This document shows positions 25,082 to 34,271 of a stretch of DNA of 64,000 bases, piece by piece. The position numbers were made by a program, and so were the translations under genes. Location of the stretch: assembly GCA_045538195.1 (NCBI GenBank), contig JAZSRA010000107.1, positions 1 through 64,000 on the forward strand, given 5' to 3'. The stretch comes from SVTX01 sp045538195. GTDB lineage: Bacteria; Bacillota; Clostridia; Oscillospirales; CAG-272. The stretch's first letter is position 1, and each line of letters opens with the position of its first letter. The notes below the pieces were generated by a model that searched no databases, was not told where the DNA came from, and saw only the letters and a list, made by a program, of their open reading frames with translations.

Positions 25082-26614
25082 TTAAAAAAGTTCGGTTGCG
25101 CACCTTTCGACATCGAGCATCCTCTTATAGTTTAGCATATAGGTCTTAAATCCTTCAATTACCGAAGCGTCGGGAGAAAGTGTATCTCCTCGAACTTTAC
25201 CGAACACTCGGCTGTCAAGAAAATGATCGAGTGAGTCGTGCTTGCCATTTTCATACATATATGCCGTAAGCAGTGCCATTCCGTAAGGTCCGCCCTCGCC
25301 CGAGGTTTCAAGACACACTATGTCAGTATTGCACGCCGCCGCTATATAGCGCTGTGCTACGTTCTTCGTTTTGAAAAGCCCTCCATGGCCGGTAAGACGA
25401 TCTATCTCAACACGTTCTTTCTCGAAAATTTCCATTCCGATTGTAAGTGTTGCCATTGCACTGTATATCTGTGAACGCATAAGATTCGGGAGAGTGAAGG
25501 ACGAGCCGGGTCTGCGAAGCAGCATGGGCACGCCACGCTCAAATCCCGTCAGCACCTCACCTGAAAGGTAATTACAAGCGATCACTCCGCCGCAGTTATC
25601 CTCACCGTTAAGTGACGCTTCGTAAAGCCTTGTATAAAGCTCGTCGTCAGACACTTCCTTACCAAACAGTGAAAGCGTTTCTTTGAAAACGGACACCCAT
25701 TCATTTATCTCATTCGTGCAATTGTTGCAATGCACCATCGCAATCGGCTTTCCGTCAGGGGTTGTTACCATGTCGATCTGCTCGTAAAGATTAGAGAGCT
25801 GTTTCTCAAGCACTACCATAGCAAAAATAGACGTTCCTGCCGAAATGTTACCCGTCTTATATGAGATCGAGTTGGTCGCCACCATCCCCGTTCCCGCATC
25901 CCCCTCGGGAGGTGCAAAAGGAGTTCCCTCGCTAAGCAAGCCTCCAAGACGGATTTCCCCCTCTTTTGTAAGCGTTCCGCCCAGGGCGCCTGCTACAAGT
26001 ACCTTCGGAAAAACGTCCTCGGCTCGTCTTTTGAAGCCGTGAGCAGCGAATTTTTCGTTAAGTTTTGCGAGCATTTCTGCGTTATATTCGAGCTTTTTCG
26101 AATCGATAGGGAATATTCCCGATGCCTCACCGATGCCGACTGCGTTGACACCGGTGAGCATGTAATGGACATAGCCCGCGAGCGTTGTTATGTGTGCAAC
26201 ACGTGATATGTGCTCCTCTCCACGCAGTATAGCTTCATAAAGATGAGCTGACGACCACCTCTGCGGAACGTTGAATTGGAACAGCTCGGTGAGTTCCTTT
26301 GCGCTTCTTGCCGTCATCGTATTTTGCCACGTGCGGAACGGAGTAAGAAGGTTCCAATCCTCGTCAAAGGCAAGATAGCCGTGCATCATACCCGAGATAC
26401 CGACTGCCTCGACACTGTCAAGCCCTTCCATTTGGGAAAGCACGCATTTTAGCCCGCGCCATGCGTCGTCAAGATCGTAAGTCCATACGCCGTCGCGCAG
26501 CTCACTCTTCCAAGAAAAGCTTTTGCTTGACAAGGGTGTCAGCGATTCGGCGTCGACGGTTACCCCTTTTATTCTCGTTGAGCCAAGCTCGATTCCAAGA
26601 TAAGATTTATTCAT
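25082..26614 (-). CDS. FGGY-family carbohydrate kinase (probable L-fuculokinase/ribulokinase-like)
   Basis: It should phosphorylate the ketose made by the adjacent isomerase, probably L-fuculose (or D-ribulose from D-arabinose). LGIELGSTRIKGV is the N-terminal phosphate-binding loop, GISGMMHGYLAFD the substrate strand, PPEGDAGTGMVATNS and NISAGTSIFAM the second-domain phosphate motif, and LTGHGGLFKTKNVAQRYIA the adenosine motif. The start at 26614 has GGA eight bases upstream; two earlier ATGs overlap the fucI stop codon (ATGA) but lack a ribosome binding site. At 510 aa it has FGGY length. The exact substrate is inferred from the neighbour. Confidence 0.85.
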   Translation of the reverse strand: MNKSYLGIELGSTRIKGVTVDAESLTPLSSKSFSWKSELRDGVWTYDLDDAWRGLKCVLSQMEGLDSVEAVGISGMMHGYLAFDEDWNLLTPFRTWQNTMTARSAKELTELFQFNVPQRWSSAHLYEAILRGEEHISRVAHITTLAGYVHYMLTGVNAVGIGEASGIFPIDSKKLEYNAEMLAKLNEKFAAHGFKRRAEDVFPKVLVAGALGGTLTKEGEIRLGGLLSEGTPFAPPEGDAGTGMVATNSISYKTGNISAGTSIFAMVVLEKQLSNLYEQIDMVTTPDGKPIAMVHCNNCTNEINEWVSVFKETLSLFGKEVSDDELYTRLYEASLNGEDNCGGVIACNYLSGEVLTGFERGVPMLLRRPGSSFTLPNLMRSQIYSAMATLTIGMEIFEKERVEIDRLTGHGGLFKTKNVAQRYIAAACNTDIVCLETSGEGGPYGMALLTAYMYENGKHDSLDHFLDSRVFGKVRGDTLSPDASVIEGFKTYMLNYKRMLDVERCATELF

Positions 26615-26625
26615 AGCGTTTTCCA

Positions 26626-28428
26626 TCATTTTTTATACATAGGGCCGTAAGCTGCACACGCTCTGTAATCCTGCGCTTCCTTATCCATGCCGAAGGCGTT
26701 CCAAGCGGCAGGTCGGAAGATCTTTTCCTCAGGCACGTTATGCATACATACGGGAATGCGGAGAATAGAGCAAAGCGTGATAACATCCGCACCGATGTGC
26801 CCATAAGAGATCGCTCCGTGATTTGCGCCCCAATTTGCCATCACCTCGTAAGCAGTTTTAAAAGGACTGCCGTCTTTTCCGTCGCATCTGGGGGCAAACC
26901 AGGTGCACGGCCAAGTGTAGTCGGTGCGCTTCCAAAGTGTATCGGAAACCTCCTCGGGAAGATGCACGGTCCAGCCCTCCGCAAGCTGCAGAACAGGTCC
27001 AAGCCCCTTTACAAGATTGAGTCTTATCATAGTAACGGGCATTTCAGCCTTCGTTTCGAAGCGGGAGGAGTAACCGCCGCCCCGAAAATATCCGTTATCA
27101 GCGGCATTCCACGTTGTGCTTGCCATTATGGCATCGATGTCCGCTTCCGTTATATCGTACCATGGCTTCATAAGGGCATTTCCGCTTTCATCCTTTGCCT
27201 CTCCGGTTGCATCAAGACAACAAGCACCGGAGTTTATAAGATGGATGATACCGTCAGAGCTCTTTGCAATGCCATCAATCTCATATCCCGTAACTCTCTT
27301 GATTGAGTCGCTTGACCAATAGGTACGGACGTCAGCGAACATCTGCGCACGGTTTGTAAGAAGCTTCATAAAGAGCATACCGATGCCGTTGAGAACATCG
27401 TTCTCGGTTGCGAGTATGTAGGGCTCACGTGCGCCCTCCCAGTCGAACGAGGTGTTGAGAATTGCCTCTGCAAAGTCAGCGTTCGGATAGAAGTCGGTCC
27501 ACTGTCTTTGACCTTGGAATCCTGCGGCAATGGCGTTGTGACCTACTGCCTCCTCCTCGCGTCCCTCGGGAAGATTATCGTTGCCACACATCAGATCCTT
27601 TATGATGACTGCCATTTTGACAACGAACTCAAACTGCTCTTCCTTTTCCTTGTCGCTCTTGCGAACAAAATCGGGGTTTTTGTCAAATCCTATTATGCAT
27701 TTTTCCTTTGCCCAAGCAAGCGCTTTTTGATATTCCGCTTCATCATAGATGCCCTCGGACATTCGACGAATGATCTCAACCTCATCAACACTCTCCACCC
27801 GGAGTCCAAGATAAGATTCAAGAAAATCTGAATCCAGGATAGAGCCGCCGATGCCCATACAGATAGATCCAATTTGAAGGTAGGATTTTCCTCTCATAGT
27901 GGCCGCGGCGATGGCAGCGTGGGCAAAGCGAAGCAGCTTTTCCTTTATATCCTCACCAATGCTCGTACCGTCTGCATCGACCACGTCATGTCCGTAAATG
28001 CCGAACGCCGGCAACCCTTTTTGCGCGTGTGTTGCAAGGACGGATGCCAGATATACTGCGCCGGGACGCTCCGTAGCATTCAGCCCCCACACTGCCTTTA
28101 TGGTTGTAGGATCCATATCCATCGTTTCCGAGCCATAGCACCAACAGGGCGTAACGGTAAGGGTAACCGAAACTCCCGCTTTCCTGAACTTTTCCTCGCA
28201 CGCAGTGGCTTCCGCAACACCACCTATGGTCGTGTCGGCGATGACAACCCTTACGGGTGTGCCGTCCGAATATTTAAGATTCTGCTCAAAAAGCTTTTTG
28301 GCGGTATGCGCCATGCCCATTGTCTGTTCTTCAAGTCCCTCGCGAACCTTCAATGGACCTCTGCGTCCGTCAATGACAGGTCTGATTCCAATTGCGGGAT
28401 AGCCGCCGATTAGTCTTGGCCTTTGCAT
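26626..28428 (-). CDS. fucI: L-fucose isomerase
   Basis: A Mn-dependent aldose-ketose isomerase converting L-fucose to L-fuculose (also D-arabinose to D-ribulose). PRLIGGYPAIGIRPVIDGRRGPLKVRE, GKSYLQIGSICMGIGGSILDSDFLESYLGLRVE and the C-terminal HGAISYGHIGADVITLCSILRIP are typical FucI blocks. The 600-aa length is full. AGGAGG precedes the start. It is divergent from an AraC regulator and followed directly by the kinase, a compact fucose (mucin-sugar) utilisation unit lacking a local transporter and aldolase. Confidence 0.95.
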   Translation of the reverse strand: MQRPRLIGGYPAIGIRPVIDGRRGPLKVREGLEEQTMGMAHTAKKLFEQNLKYSDGTPVRVVIADTTIGGVAEATACEEKFRKAGVSVTLTVTPCWCYGSETMDMDPTTIKAVWGLNATERPGAVYLASVLATHAQKGLPAFGIYGHDVVDADGTSIGEDIKEKLLRFAHAAIAAATMRGKSYLQIGSICMGIGGSILDSDFLESYLGLRVESVDEVEIIRRMSEGIYDEAEYQKALAWAKEKCIIGFDKNPDFVRKSDKEKEEQFEFVVKMAVIIKDLMCGNDNLPEGREEEAVGHNAIAAGFQGQRQWTDFYPNADFAEAILNTSFDWEGAREPYILATENDVLNGIGMLFMKLLTNRAQMFADVRTYWSSDSIKRVTGYEIDGIAKSSDGIIHLINSGACCLDATGEAKDESGNALMKPWYDITEADIDAIMASTTWNAADNGYFRGGGYSSRFETKAEMPVTMIRLNLVKGLGPVLQLAEGWTVHLPEEVSDTLWKRTDYTWPCTWFAPRCDGKDGSPFKTAYEVMANWGANHGAISYGHIGADVITLCSILRIPVCMHNVPEEKIFRPAAWNAFGMDKEAQDYRACAAYGPMYKK

Positions 28429-28454
28429 AATAATCCTCCTTAAATTTATTGATT

Positions 28455-28495
28455 ATACTTGTATTATAGTGCAAAATCTGATATAATACTTGTAT
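28455..28495. promoter_or_regulatory. Direct repeats in the fucI/araC intergenic region
   Basis: ATACTTGTAT occurs twice, 31 bp apart (28455-28464 and 28486-28495), close to three helical turns. The first overlaps the -35 and the second the -10 of the predicted regulator promoter. These are good candidates for binding sites of the adjacent AraC protein. Confidence 0.5.
28459..28487 (+). promoter_or_regulatory. Probable promoter of the AraC-type regulator
   Basis: TTGTAT and TATAAT with a 17-bp spacer, 53 bp before the start codon. It overlaps the direct repeats, which suggests autoregulation. Confidence 0.6.
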
Positions 28496-28540
28496 AATAT
28501 GCGCTTTAATGTGTAACGATCTTCGCTTTTTGGAGGTAAA

Positions 28541-29392
28541 ATGCAATATTCTGATCTGATTGAAAAAAAACACCACGGAACACCGTATTTCCCCGTCGAA
28601 TACTATTATATATATAAAGCTCACCCACGGTATATTATGTCATTGCACTGGCACAAGGAATTTGAGATCGTCAAGGTGATAAGCGGGAAGCTGACGGTTT
28701 ATCTCAATCATACACCGTACGAAATGGAGGCGGGAGATTGCCTTTTTATTGAGGGCGGTTGCTTGCAAAGAGGATATCCCGATCACTGTGTCTATGAGTG
28801 TCTTGTATTTGACACTGTTATGTTGGACGGAAAAATCGGTAACTGCGCGGAGGGGCGCTTTTTTGAGTGGAAAGGTAAGGACATCAAATATAAAAATTTT
28901 ATAGATCCGAAAAATACGCAAATTCTTTCCACGGTAGACGAGCTGTTGAGGTCAACCAAAGAGGCAAAGCCGTTTTACGAGCTGGAAACGATCGGCTTGT
29001 TCTATCAGTTGTTTTATCATCTTTATGTATCGGGGCATATCGTCAAAAGTCAGAATTCTGCGTCAGAGAAAGGCATTCATACCGTTATTACCCTGCTGGA
29101 ATGGATAGAGCTTCATTATTCGGAACGTATCACGCTTGCCGAAATATCTCATGTGATGGGACTCAGCGAAAAGTATATTTGCCGTATCTTCAAGGAATAC
29201 ACCGCAAAGACGGTCATAGATTACGTAAACGAGAGCCGCATTGAGAAGGCGTGCGCAAGGATAGGAGTAAACAGTATTACCCAAACTGCGTTCGACTGCG
29301 GATTTAACGATCTTAGCTATTTTTGCAAAATTTTCAAAAAGTATAAGGGGATGTCACCGAGTGAATATAAAAAACAAATCTTACGAAAATGA
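28541..29392 (+). CDS. AraC-family transcriptional regulator with cupin sensor domain
   Basis: A 283-aa DNA-binding protein. The N-terminal cupin (about 20-100; MSLHWHKEFEIVKVISGKLTVYLN, EAGDCLFIEGG) probably senses a sugar. The C-terminal 100 residues hold two HTH motifs: ITLAEISHVMGLSEKYICRIFKEYT and ITQTAFDCGFNDLSYFCKIFKKYKGMSP. GGAGGT precedes the ATG. It is divergent from fucI and shares the operator region, so it is the likely local regulator of fucose utilisation. Confidence 0.9.
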   Translation: MQYSDLIEKKHHGTPYFPVEYYYIYKAHPRYIMSLHWHKEFEIVKVISGKLTVYLNHTPYEMEAGDCLFIEGGCLQRGYPDHCVYECLVFDTVMLDGKIGNCAEGRFFEWKGKDIKYKNFIDPKNTQILSTVDELLRSTKEAKPFYELETIGLFYQLFYHLYVSGHIVKSQNSASEKGIHTVITLLEWIELHYSERITLAEISHVMGLSEKYICRIFKEYTAKTVIDYVNESRIEKACARIGVNSITQTAFDCGFNDLSYFCKIFKKYKGMSPSEYKKQILRK

Positions 29393-29649
29393 AAATCATG
29401 TTTCATTTTTTCTCTCCTTTCTTGAAAATAAAAAAGAAGACTGCAGAGAATATTTCTACAGTCCTCGATTCATACACAAAGTGTTTACAAATATTTTTTG
29501 AAATAAACGAAAAAAGGAGAGTCTGTGCGACTGAAAAACGTACGAACTCCCTTTGCAAGGTCGATTATTTAAGTTCAAATCCCATCCACACGACGATTTC
29601 ATTAATTGGCATCTACCAAATTTGCACTGTGAAAAATGAGTACAAAAAG
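29393..29649. other. Intergenic region between araC gene and tRNA terminator
   Basis: No gene is supported. A hairpin (GACTG...CAGTC, about 29439-29462) followed on the minus strand by CTTTTTTATTTTC could be a terminator. A plus-strand stretch near 29572-29587 shares GTTCAAATCCCATCC with the T-arm region of the nearby tRNA-fMet in opposite orientation. Confidence 0.4.
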
Positions 29650-29673
29650 CCCAGAAGCTGCTTCGCCTCTGGG
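29650..29673. terminator. Terminator downstream of the tRNA genes
   Basis: CCCAGA pairs with TCTGGG around an inner GC-rich loop, with T-runs on both strands. It follows the tRNA-fMet gene on the minus strand. Confidence 0.7.
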
Positions 29674-29708
29674 TTTTTCGTGTTGGCATCTATTTTGTCA
29701 ACACAACA

Positions 29709-29786
<78 letters not shown>

Positions 29787-29872
29787 ATATTTAATTACGG
29801 CTTGGGGTCTCTCCCCCCCTCATTTCATAACCCTCCGGGTTATCGCTTCGCGCCGCTTTTTGCACCAACGGG

Positions 29873-29961
29873 TGGTGCCGGTGACCGGTCTCGAACCGGT
29901 ACGATACTTTCGTATCACGGGATTTTAAGTCCCGGGCGTCTGCCAATTCCGCCACACCGGC
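29873..29961 (-). tRNA. tRNA-Leu (TAA)
   Basis: A complete class II tRNA of 89 nt. GCCGGTG pairs with CACCGGC, the anticodon loop is CTTAAAA (TAA), a long variable arm TGATACGAAAGTATCGT is present, the T-arm GGTTCGAGACC is intact and CCA is encoded. Confidence 0.97.
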
Positions 29962-29987
29962 AACTTATATCTCCGTCCGTGCATATT

Positions 29988-30016
29988 ATTATATCACATA
30001 TTGTCTCCATTGTCAA
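29988..30016 (-). promoter_or_regulatory. Sigma-A promoter of the tRNA-Leu/tRNA-fMet unit
   Basis: Perfect TTGACA and TATAAT with a 17-bp spacer, 26 bp before tRNA-Leu. Confidence 0.85.
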
Positions 30017-30077
30017 CCCCTTTTTTGCAAAATATAAAAATATTTTTAATGTATTTTTCTCTCTTTTTTTATTTCAC

Positions 30078-30106
30078 TTGACATTCTTCCCCTTTAACTG
30101 TATAAT
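30078..30106 (+). promoter_or_regulatory. Sigma-A promoter of the TraX-like gene
   Basis: Perfect TTGACA and TATAAT with a 17-bp spacer, 30 bp before the start codon. Confidence 0.85.
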
Positions 30107-30136
30107 TATTACATCAAATCATAAAAAGGAGACCAA

Positions 30137-30892
30137 ATGATACTTGATCGCTTTAAGTGCGGATTTTTAAGCAACAACACGCTGAAGATCATCGCAGCCG
30201 TCGCCATGGTATGCGACCATACGGGAGTGCTGCTCTTTCCCCAAGTTACCGTTCTCAGGATAATAGGTCGCCTTTCCTTCCCCATCTTCGCTTATCTGAT
30301 TGCCGAGGGTGCCAAGCACACGCGAAACAAACTTCGCCATCTGATCGTTTTCGCTTCGTTTGCCGCGGTCATACAAGCGGTGTATTTTCTTGTTAATCCC
30401 AGCCTTGAAATGAGCGTTATGGTCACTTTTACCCTTTCGTTGCTTATGATATACGCTCTTGACGCACTAAAAAACGTTTTTTTTGCTACAAAACCGTCAA
30501 AAAGACGGATCGCTCTCACCACGTTTCTTTTTATAGGTTCTCTGGTGCTTGCGATACTGCTTGACCGCATTGTAGATCTTGATTACGGTCTTTCGGGTTG
30601 TATTCTCCCCCTGTTCCCTGCAATTTTTACTGCACCAAAATCCGAGGGAACGCCCTCAATATTCAAAAAAGCAGACACCAAGCTTTTACGCGTGGCGGCG
30701 ACAGCTCTCGGCGTTCTTGCCCTCTCTATTGACTACGGAGGACTTCAATTTTTCTCGCTCCTTGCTATTCCGCTCCTGCTTCTCTATTCAGAAAAGCGAG
30801 GCAAACTGAATATGAAATACTTCTTTTACATATTCTATCCACTGCACTTGGTTTTGCTGTACCTCATAGCAATTCTCATGAGATACCTATAA
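30137..30892 (+). CDS. TraX family membrane protein
   Basis: A 251-aa polytopic membrane protein. LKIIAAVAMVCDHTGVLLFP followed by LRIIGRLSFPIFAYLIAEGAKHTRN is the TraX signature. The prototype TraX acetylates F-pilin, but chromosomal homologues in Clostridia are uncharacterised and may be acyltransferases for surface components. AAAGGAG precedes the ATG. It stands alone between its own promoter and a bidirectional terminator; no conjugation genes are near, so mobility is not implied. Confidence 0.85.
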   Translation: MILDRFKCGFLSNNTLKIIAAVAMVCDHTGVLLFPQVTVLRIIGRLSFPIFAYLIAEGAKHTRNKLRHLIVFASFAAVIQAVYFLVNPSLEMSVMVTFTLSLLMIYALDALKNVFFATKPSKRRIALTTFLFIGSLVLAILLDRIVDLDYGLSGCILPLFPAIFTAPKSEGTPSIFKKADTKLLRVAATALGVLALSIDYGGLQFFSLLAIPLLLLYSEKRGKLNMKYFFYIFYPLHLVLLYLIAILMRYL

Positions 30893-30904
30893 CAGTGCAA
30901 AGAT

Positions 30905-30940
30905 TCCCCCATAAAACGGTCATTCGCGTTTTATGGGGGA
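30905..30940. terminator. Bidirectional terminator between TraX-like and GH20 genes
   Basis: TCCCCCATAAAACG and CGTTTTATGGGGGA form a perfect stem between converging genes. Confidence 0.85.
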
Positions 30941-30963
30941 TTTATTATCTTATTAATGACGTA

Positions 30964-32571
30964 TTACAGCACGTTTGCACTCATACTGGGAAGTGCTTCA
31001 ACGAACACCCAGCTCTGCTCCTTATCCTTATAAGCGAGAAGTTCCTGATCAAGGGGTTCAATACGATCGACCTTACCGTCGCAGTATTCAAGAATATACT
31101 GACGAACCGTCTGCATACGGCGAATAACACCACCTATACGAAGGTCAAGCGCCTCAAGTCCCGAGAACTTGTTCTCCTTCTTCCACTGAATAGCGTGCGC
31201 CTTGCCGTAAGCGTCTATACGCTTAACGACCTCTACGTAATCCTCGTTTGCAAGACGGCGAAGCTCTTCCTTGTCGCCTGCCTCGTAAGCGCGGCGGGTT
31301 TTAAGACCAAGCTCGTACTTTATCTCCATAGCGTCGCAAAGTCTTGCGGCGGTCTCGTAAACGTAGCCGTACTTTCTCGACTTCTTCGCAAGCGCGTGCA
31401 TATCCTTAGCTACCTCGGCAAACTGATAGGATGCGCCAGGCTTGACGGTCCAGTCCATAAAATCGTTGATAGTATCCGCGTAAAGCATATACTTCGAAGG
31501 GTTACGGGAGTGTGTAACGTTTCTCTCGTTGCCCGCGATGTAGTTACCGAAGTCGATGCGGCTGCACTCGTCGTAATCAAGGCCAACTATTCTCTTGAAC
31601 TTTGCCTTGATAGCTGCCTCGTCGGTATTTCCCTTTGCGTACTCGGCAATGTAGCAGAGTGAGGGCAGAACCGAATAGTAGGAGCATTCGCCTCCGTTGT
31701 TGCTCCAAAGGGTCATAAATACGTTCTTTATCTTATTCTCACGGCAAGCGTCGATGGCAGATCTCATGGATTTGATAGTCCACTCGTTATCGGGGATAGT
31801 GCCGCACCAAGTCCATACGCCACCTGCAAACCAGGTCTTGTTGGACATCTGTGCGTGCATCTCGAGCATATCGCTGAATTCCTGCTTTTTACAGTGATAG
31901 TAATCCCAGAAAACGGGAGTTATATTCTTGGGGAGCGCACTTCTGTAAGGCTCGGGAACCTCCTGCTTGGGAACTACGTAAACGCCGTTGTTCCAGCCGT
32001 AGAAAAGCATATCCGACCAGATCATAGGCTCCATATAGCCGTACTTTGCTGCGATCTCGTTAACGCGAGCCAGATGCTTTTTCATTATATCGATCTTAGA
32101 CTCATAGCCGTTCTTATCAAGATAGTTGCCTCGGCCAAGCATGTGCGCCTCGTCCATACCGATGTGGATAAGGCGGGTCTTGAAGCACTTGGAAAGAGTC
32201 GCAAACATGTGGTCGATAAGCTCGTAGACTCTCTCATCGCCTACCATAAGCTCCTGATCGTGGTCGAATGACACCTGTCCCCATCTCTTGTAAGTAGCAA
32301 GATGAGCGAGGGTCTGAATACAAGGAATGACCTCAATTCCGATAGAAGTGCAGAACTCGTCAAGCTCCTTCATCTCGGCAATAGAATATTTGCTTCTCAT
32401 GTAACCGAAATAAGGCTCGCCCTCAACCTCGTAGGTGTCCTCAGTATAGAGAAAAAGTGCGTTGTAACCCATCTTTCGAAGAAGCGGTAAAAATTTTTTC
32501 AATTCATCAACTGTTTTAACCGCGTTTCTGGACATATCAAGCATTACGCCAAAGGTTTTGAAATTTTTCAT
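30964..32571 (-). CDS. Glycoside hydrolase family 20-like (beta-N-acetylhexosaminidase fold), paralogue 1
   Basis: A 535-aa barrel enzyme without signal peptide, so cytosolic. KTFGVMLDMSRNAV at the N-terminus, the family's DE pair in LIHIGMDEAHMLGRG (D140-E141) and VWTWCGT/FMTLWSNNGGE support a GH20-type catalytic domain acting on terminal HexNAc. No separate N-terminal domain of classical GH20 is present. It is closely related to the protein at 34272-35891. It has its own promoter and a terminator. Confidence 0.85.
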   Translation of the reverse strand: MKNFKTFGVMLDMSRNAVKTVDELKKFLPLLRKMGYNALFLYTEDTYEVEGEPYFGYMRSKYSIAEMKELDEFCTSIGIEVIPCIQTLAHLATYKRWGQVSFDHDQELMVGDERVYELIDHMFATLSKCFKTRLIHIGMDEAHMLGRGNYLDKNGYESKIDIMKKHLARVNEIAAKYGYMEPMIWSDMLFYGWNNGVYVVPKQEVPEPYRSALPKNITPVFWDYYHCKKQEFSDMLEMHAQMSNKTWFAGGVWTWCGTIPDNEWTIKSMRSAIDACRENKIKNVFMTLWSNNGGECSYYSVLPSLCYIAEYAKGNTDEAAIKAKFKRIVGLDYDECSRIDFGNYIAGNERNVTHSRNPSKYMLYADTINDFMDWTVKPGASYQFAEVAKDMHALAKKSRKYGYVYETAARLCDAMEIKYELGLKTRRAYEAGDKEELRRLANEDYVEVVKRIDAYGKAHAIQWKKENKFSGLEALDLRIGGVIRRMQTVRQYILEYCDGKVDRIEPLDQELLAYKDKEQSWVFVEALPSMSANVL

Positions 32572-32653
32572 TTTTTCATCCTTTCAAATCAGATCAAATC
32601 TATGAAAACCAACGCTCCGCACAAAAACGAGCGCAAGGATATCATCAAATAAA

Positions 32654-32682
32654 ATTATAACACTATTCACACGCAAAGTCAA
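32654..32682 (-). promoter_or_regulatory. Sigma-A promoter of GH20 paralogue 1
   Basis: TTGACT and TATAAT with a 17-bp spacer, giving a leader of about 75 nt. Confidence 0.75.
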
Positions 32683-32782
32683 TAACTTTTCCATAAAAAT
32701 CCAGTAAAAAGTCCGATTTTGATAATATCAAATCAAAACAGCTTTGCGCTAAGTGCTGTTCTGCCGCAACGCTAATACAGAA

Positions 32783-34177
32783 TTATACATTGAACCCGAT
32801 ATTTTTAATAAACGCTTCCTTGAACACGTCGCTTTGAGTCAGATCGCAATATTCCGCTTTTTCGGCAAGCTCATTTGGCTCTGCATCTCCAACGGCGTAC
32901 TTCAGCGTCCCTCTAACACAAGAATCCTCGATCAAGACGCATCTGTCGGCAAGCTGACGCGGAATAAGCCCTACACCTCTCGCGTGGGGTATCGAGAGCT
33001 TTGCGGCAAAACCTCCCGAAATATAAAGCTTTTCGACTTTCTCCCACCCCGCGTCGGCAATATCAAGAAGTGCCTCGATAGCAGAATGGACGGCAGACTT
33101 CGCAAGCTGGAGCTGACGGACGTCGGCAGGGCTTATATACACCTCATCAGCAAGATAAAACCTACCGTCAAGATACCCGCTTTCGTCTATCTCTCCCAAT
33201 CGCAGAAGCTCGTATATAGCGTCAATAAGTCCCGTAGCACACAATCCAACAGGGGGAGCGCCGTCCACAGTTTCGACAATTTTTTCTCCGCCAATCGTGC
33301 AAAATGAGCAGATAGCGCCCTCGGCGGCGCTCATTCCACACTCTATATTAGAACCCTCAAAGCAAGGTCCTGCCGCCGCCGCGGTGCAAAGTATCCGATC
33401 TTCGGAAAGCAGAACGATCTCGGCATTTGTTCCGAGGTCTGCGAAAAGTGACCACTTCCCTTTTTTAGGCAAATCGACGCACGCAAGTCCCGCGATTATA
33501 TCCGCACCAACGAATGCGTGAGCAGACGGAAGAACTATCAGATCTTCCACTCCTACAACGCCTACCGTTTTGGCGCGTACCTCTCTTTTCCCAAGAAATC
33601 TCGCCGTATAAGGGGCGTGACCCATAGAGGAACAATCCTCACCCAAAAACAGGTGGAGCATCGTGGCGTTGGCAGAGACGAACATACGCTGGGTCTTCCG
33701 CCCCATGCAGGAAAGCATCTCGTTTATGCGAGCTATAAGCGGCGCTTGAAGCGTTCTTGCACCCAAACGGGAGCAAGCGTTTATTCGGGAGATCACGTCC
33801 GCGCCAAACACAGTCTGAGGATTAGTTGACGTAATTCTTCGCAGTATTTTTCCGTCATTTGAGCAAAGCGCCATTATCAGCGTGGTCGTTCCGATGTCAA
33901 GCACTGTAAAAAGCTCGTCCGATCTAAAAAATTCCGAGCTTTCGACGTCCTTGACCGAAAGACCGCTCTCGGTGGGAAGATATAGGTTAACGTCTCTGTC
34001 TATTTTGTATTGGCAGGTCAAAATCTCTTGCCCGTCAACAAGTGCTTTGCATTTTTTGCATACACCTCTGCCCGAGCATGGGTGAGGAGCAGAGATACCG
34101 TGGCGCATCAAAAGCTCGGAGAGCAACTCACCCTCCTCGGCTTTTAACGTCTTACCGCCTACGTTCACCTTATACAT
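32783..34177 (-). CDS. 2Fe-2S / ASKHA-domain protein (DUF4445; corrinoid-protein reductive-activator-like)
   Basis: The N-terminal ferredoxin-like domain carries C34, C40, C43 and C55 (CX5CX2CX11C), a plant-type [2Fe-2S] site. The rest (about 90-464) is the actin-like ATPase domain with TVLDIGTTTLIMALC, SLFADLGTNAEIVLL and LYISGGFAAKL phosphate and adenosine motifs. This architecture is that of RACo/RamA proteins, which reduce inactive Co(II) corrinoids at ATP expense. At 464 aa it is shorter than the typical 600-plus aa because the linker domain is missing. No corrinoid protein or methyltransferase is nearby, and the gene sits 94 nt after a GH20 gene. Confidence 0.82.
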   Translation of the reverse strand: MYKVNVGGKTLKAEEGELLSELLMRHGISAPHPCSGRGVCKKCKALVDGQEILTCQYKIDRDVNLYLPTESGLSVKDVESSEFFRSDELFTVLDIGTTTLIMALCSNDGKILRRITSTNPQTVFGADVISRINACSRLGARTLQAPLIARINEMLSCMGRKTQRMFVSANATMLHLFLGEDCSSMGHAPYTARFLGKREVRAKTVGVVGVEDLIVLPSAHAFVGADIIAGLACVDLPKKGKWSLFADLGTNAEIVLLSEDRILCTAAAAGPCFEGSNIECGMSAAEGAICSFCTIGGEKIVETVDGAPPVGLCATGLIDAIYELLRLGEIDESGYLDGRFYLADEVYISPADVRQLQLAKSAVHSAIEALLDIADAGWEKVEKLYISGGFAAKLSIPHARGVGLIPRQLADRCVLIEDSCVRGTLKYAVGDAEPNELAEKAEYCDLTQSDVFKEAFIKNIGFNV

Positions 34178-34271
34178 AGCTCTGTTTCACCCTTTAATTT
34201 CAATACCTTTGATTATCGCGTTGTTTTCAATATTTTCTTTAACCTACAACGCATGACCCGTTCCCAAACGA

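Noticed and set aside
29540..29600. A third tRNA gene on the plus strand
   Set aside because: Only a T-loop-like stretch is present; the T-stem does not pair and no acceptor, D or anticodon arms can be drawn.
30137..30892. TraX-like gene as evidence of a conjugative element
   Set aside because: No relaxase, coupling protein, type IV secretion or integrase genes are nearby; chromosomal TraX homologues are common in Clostridia.
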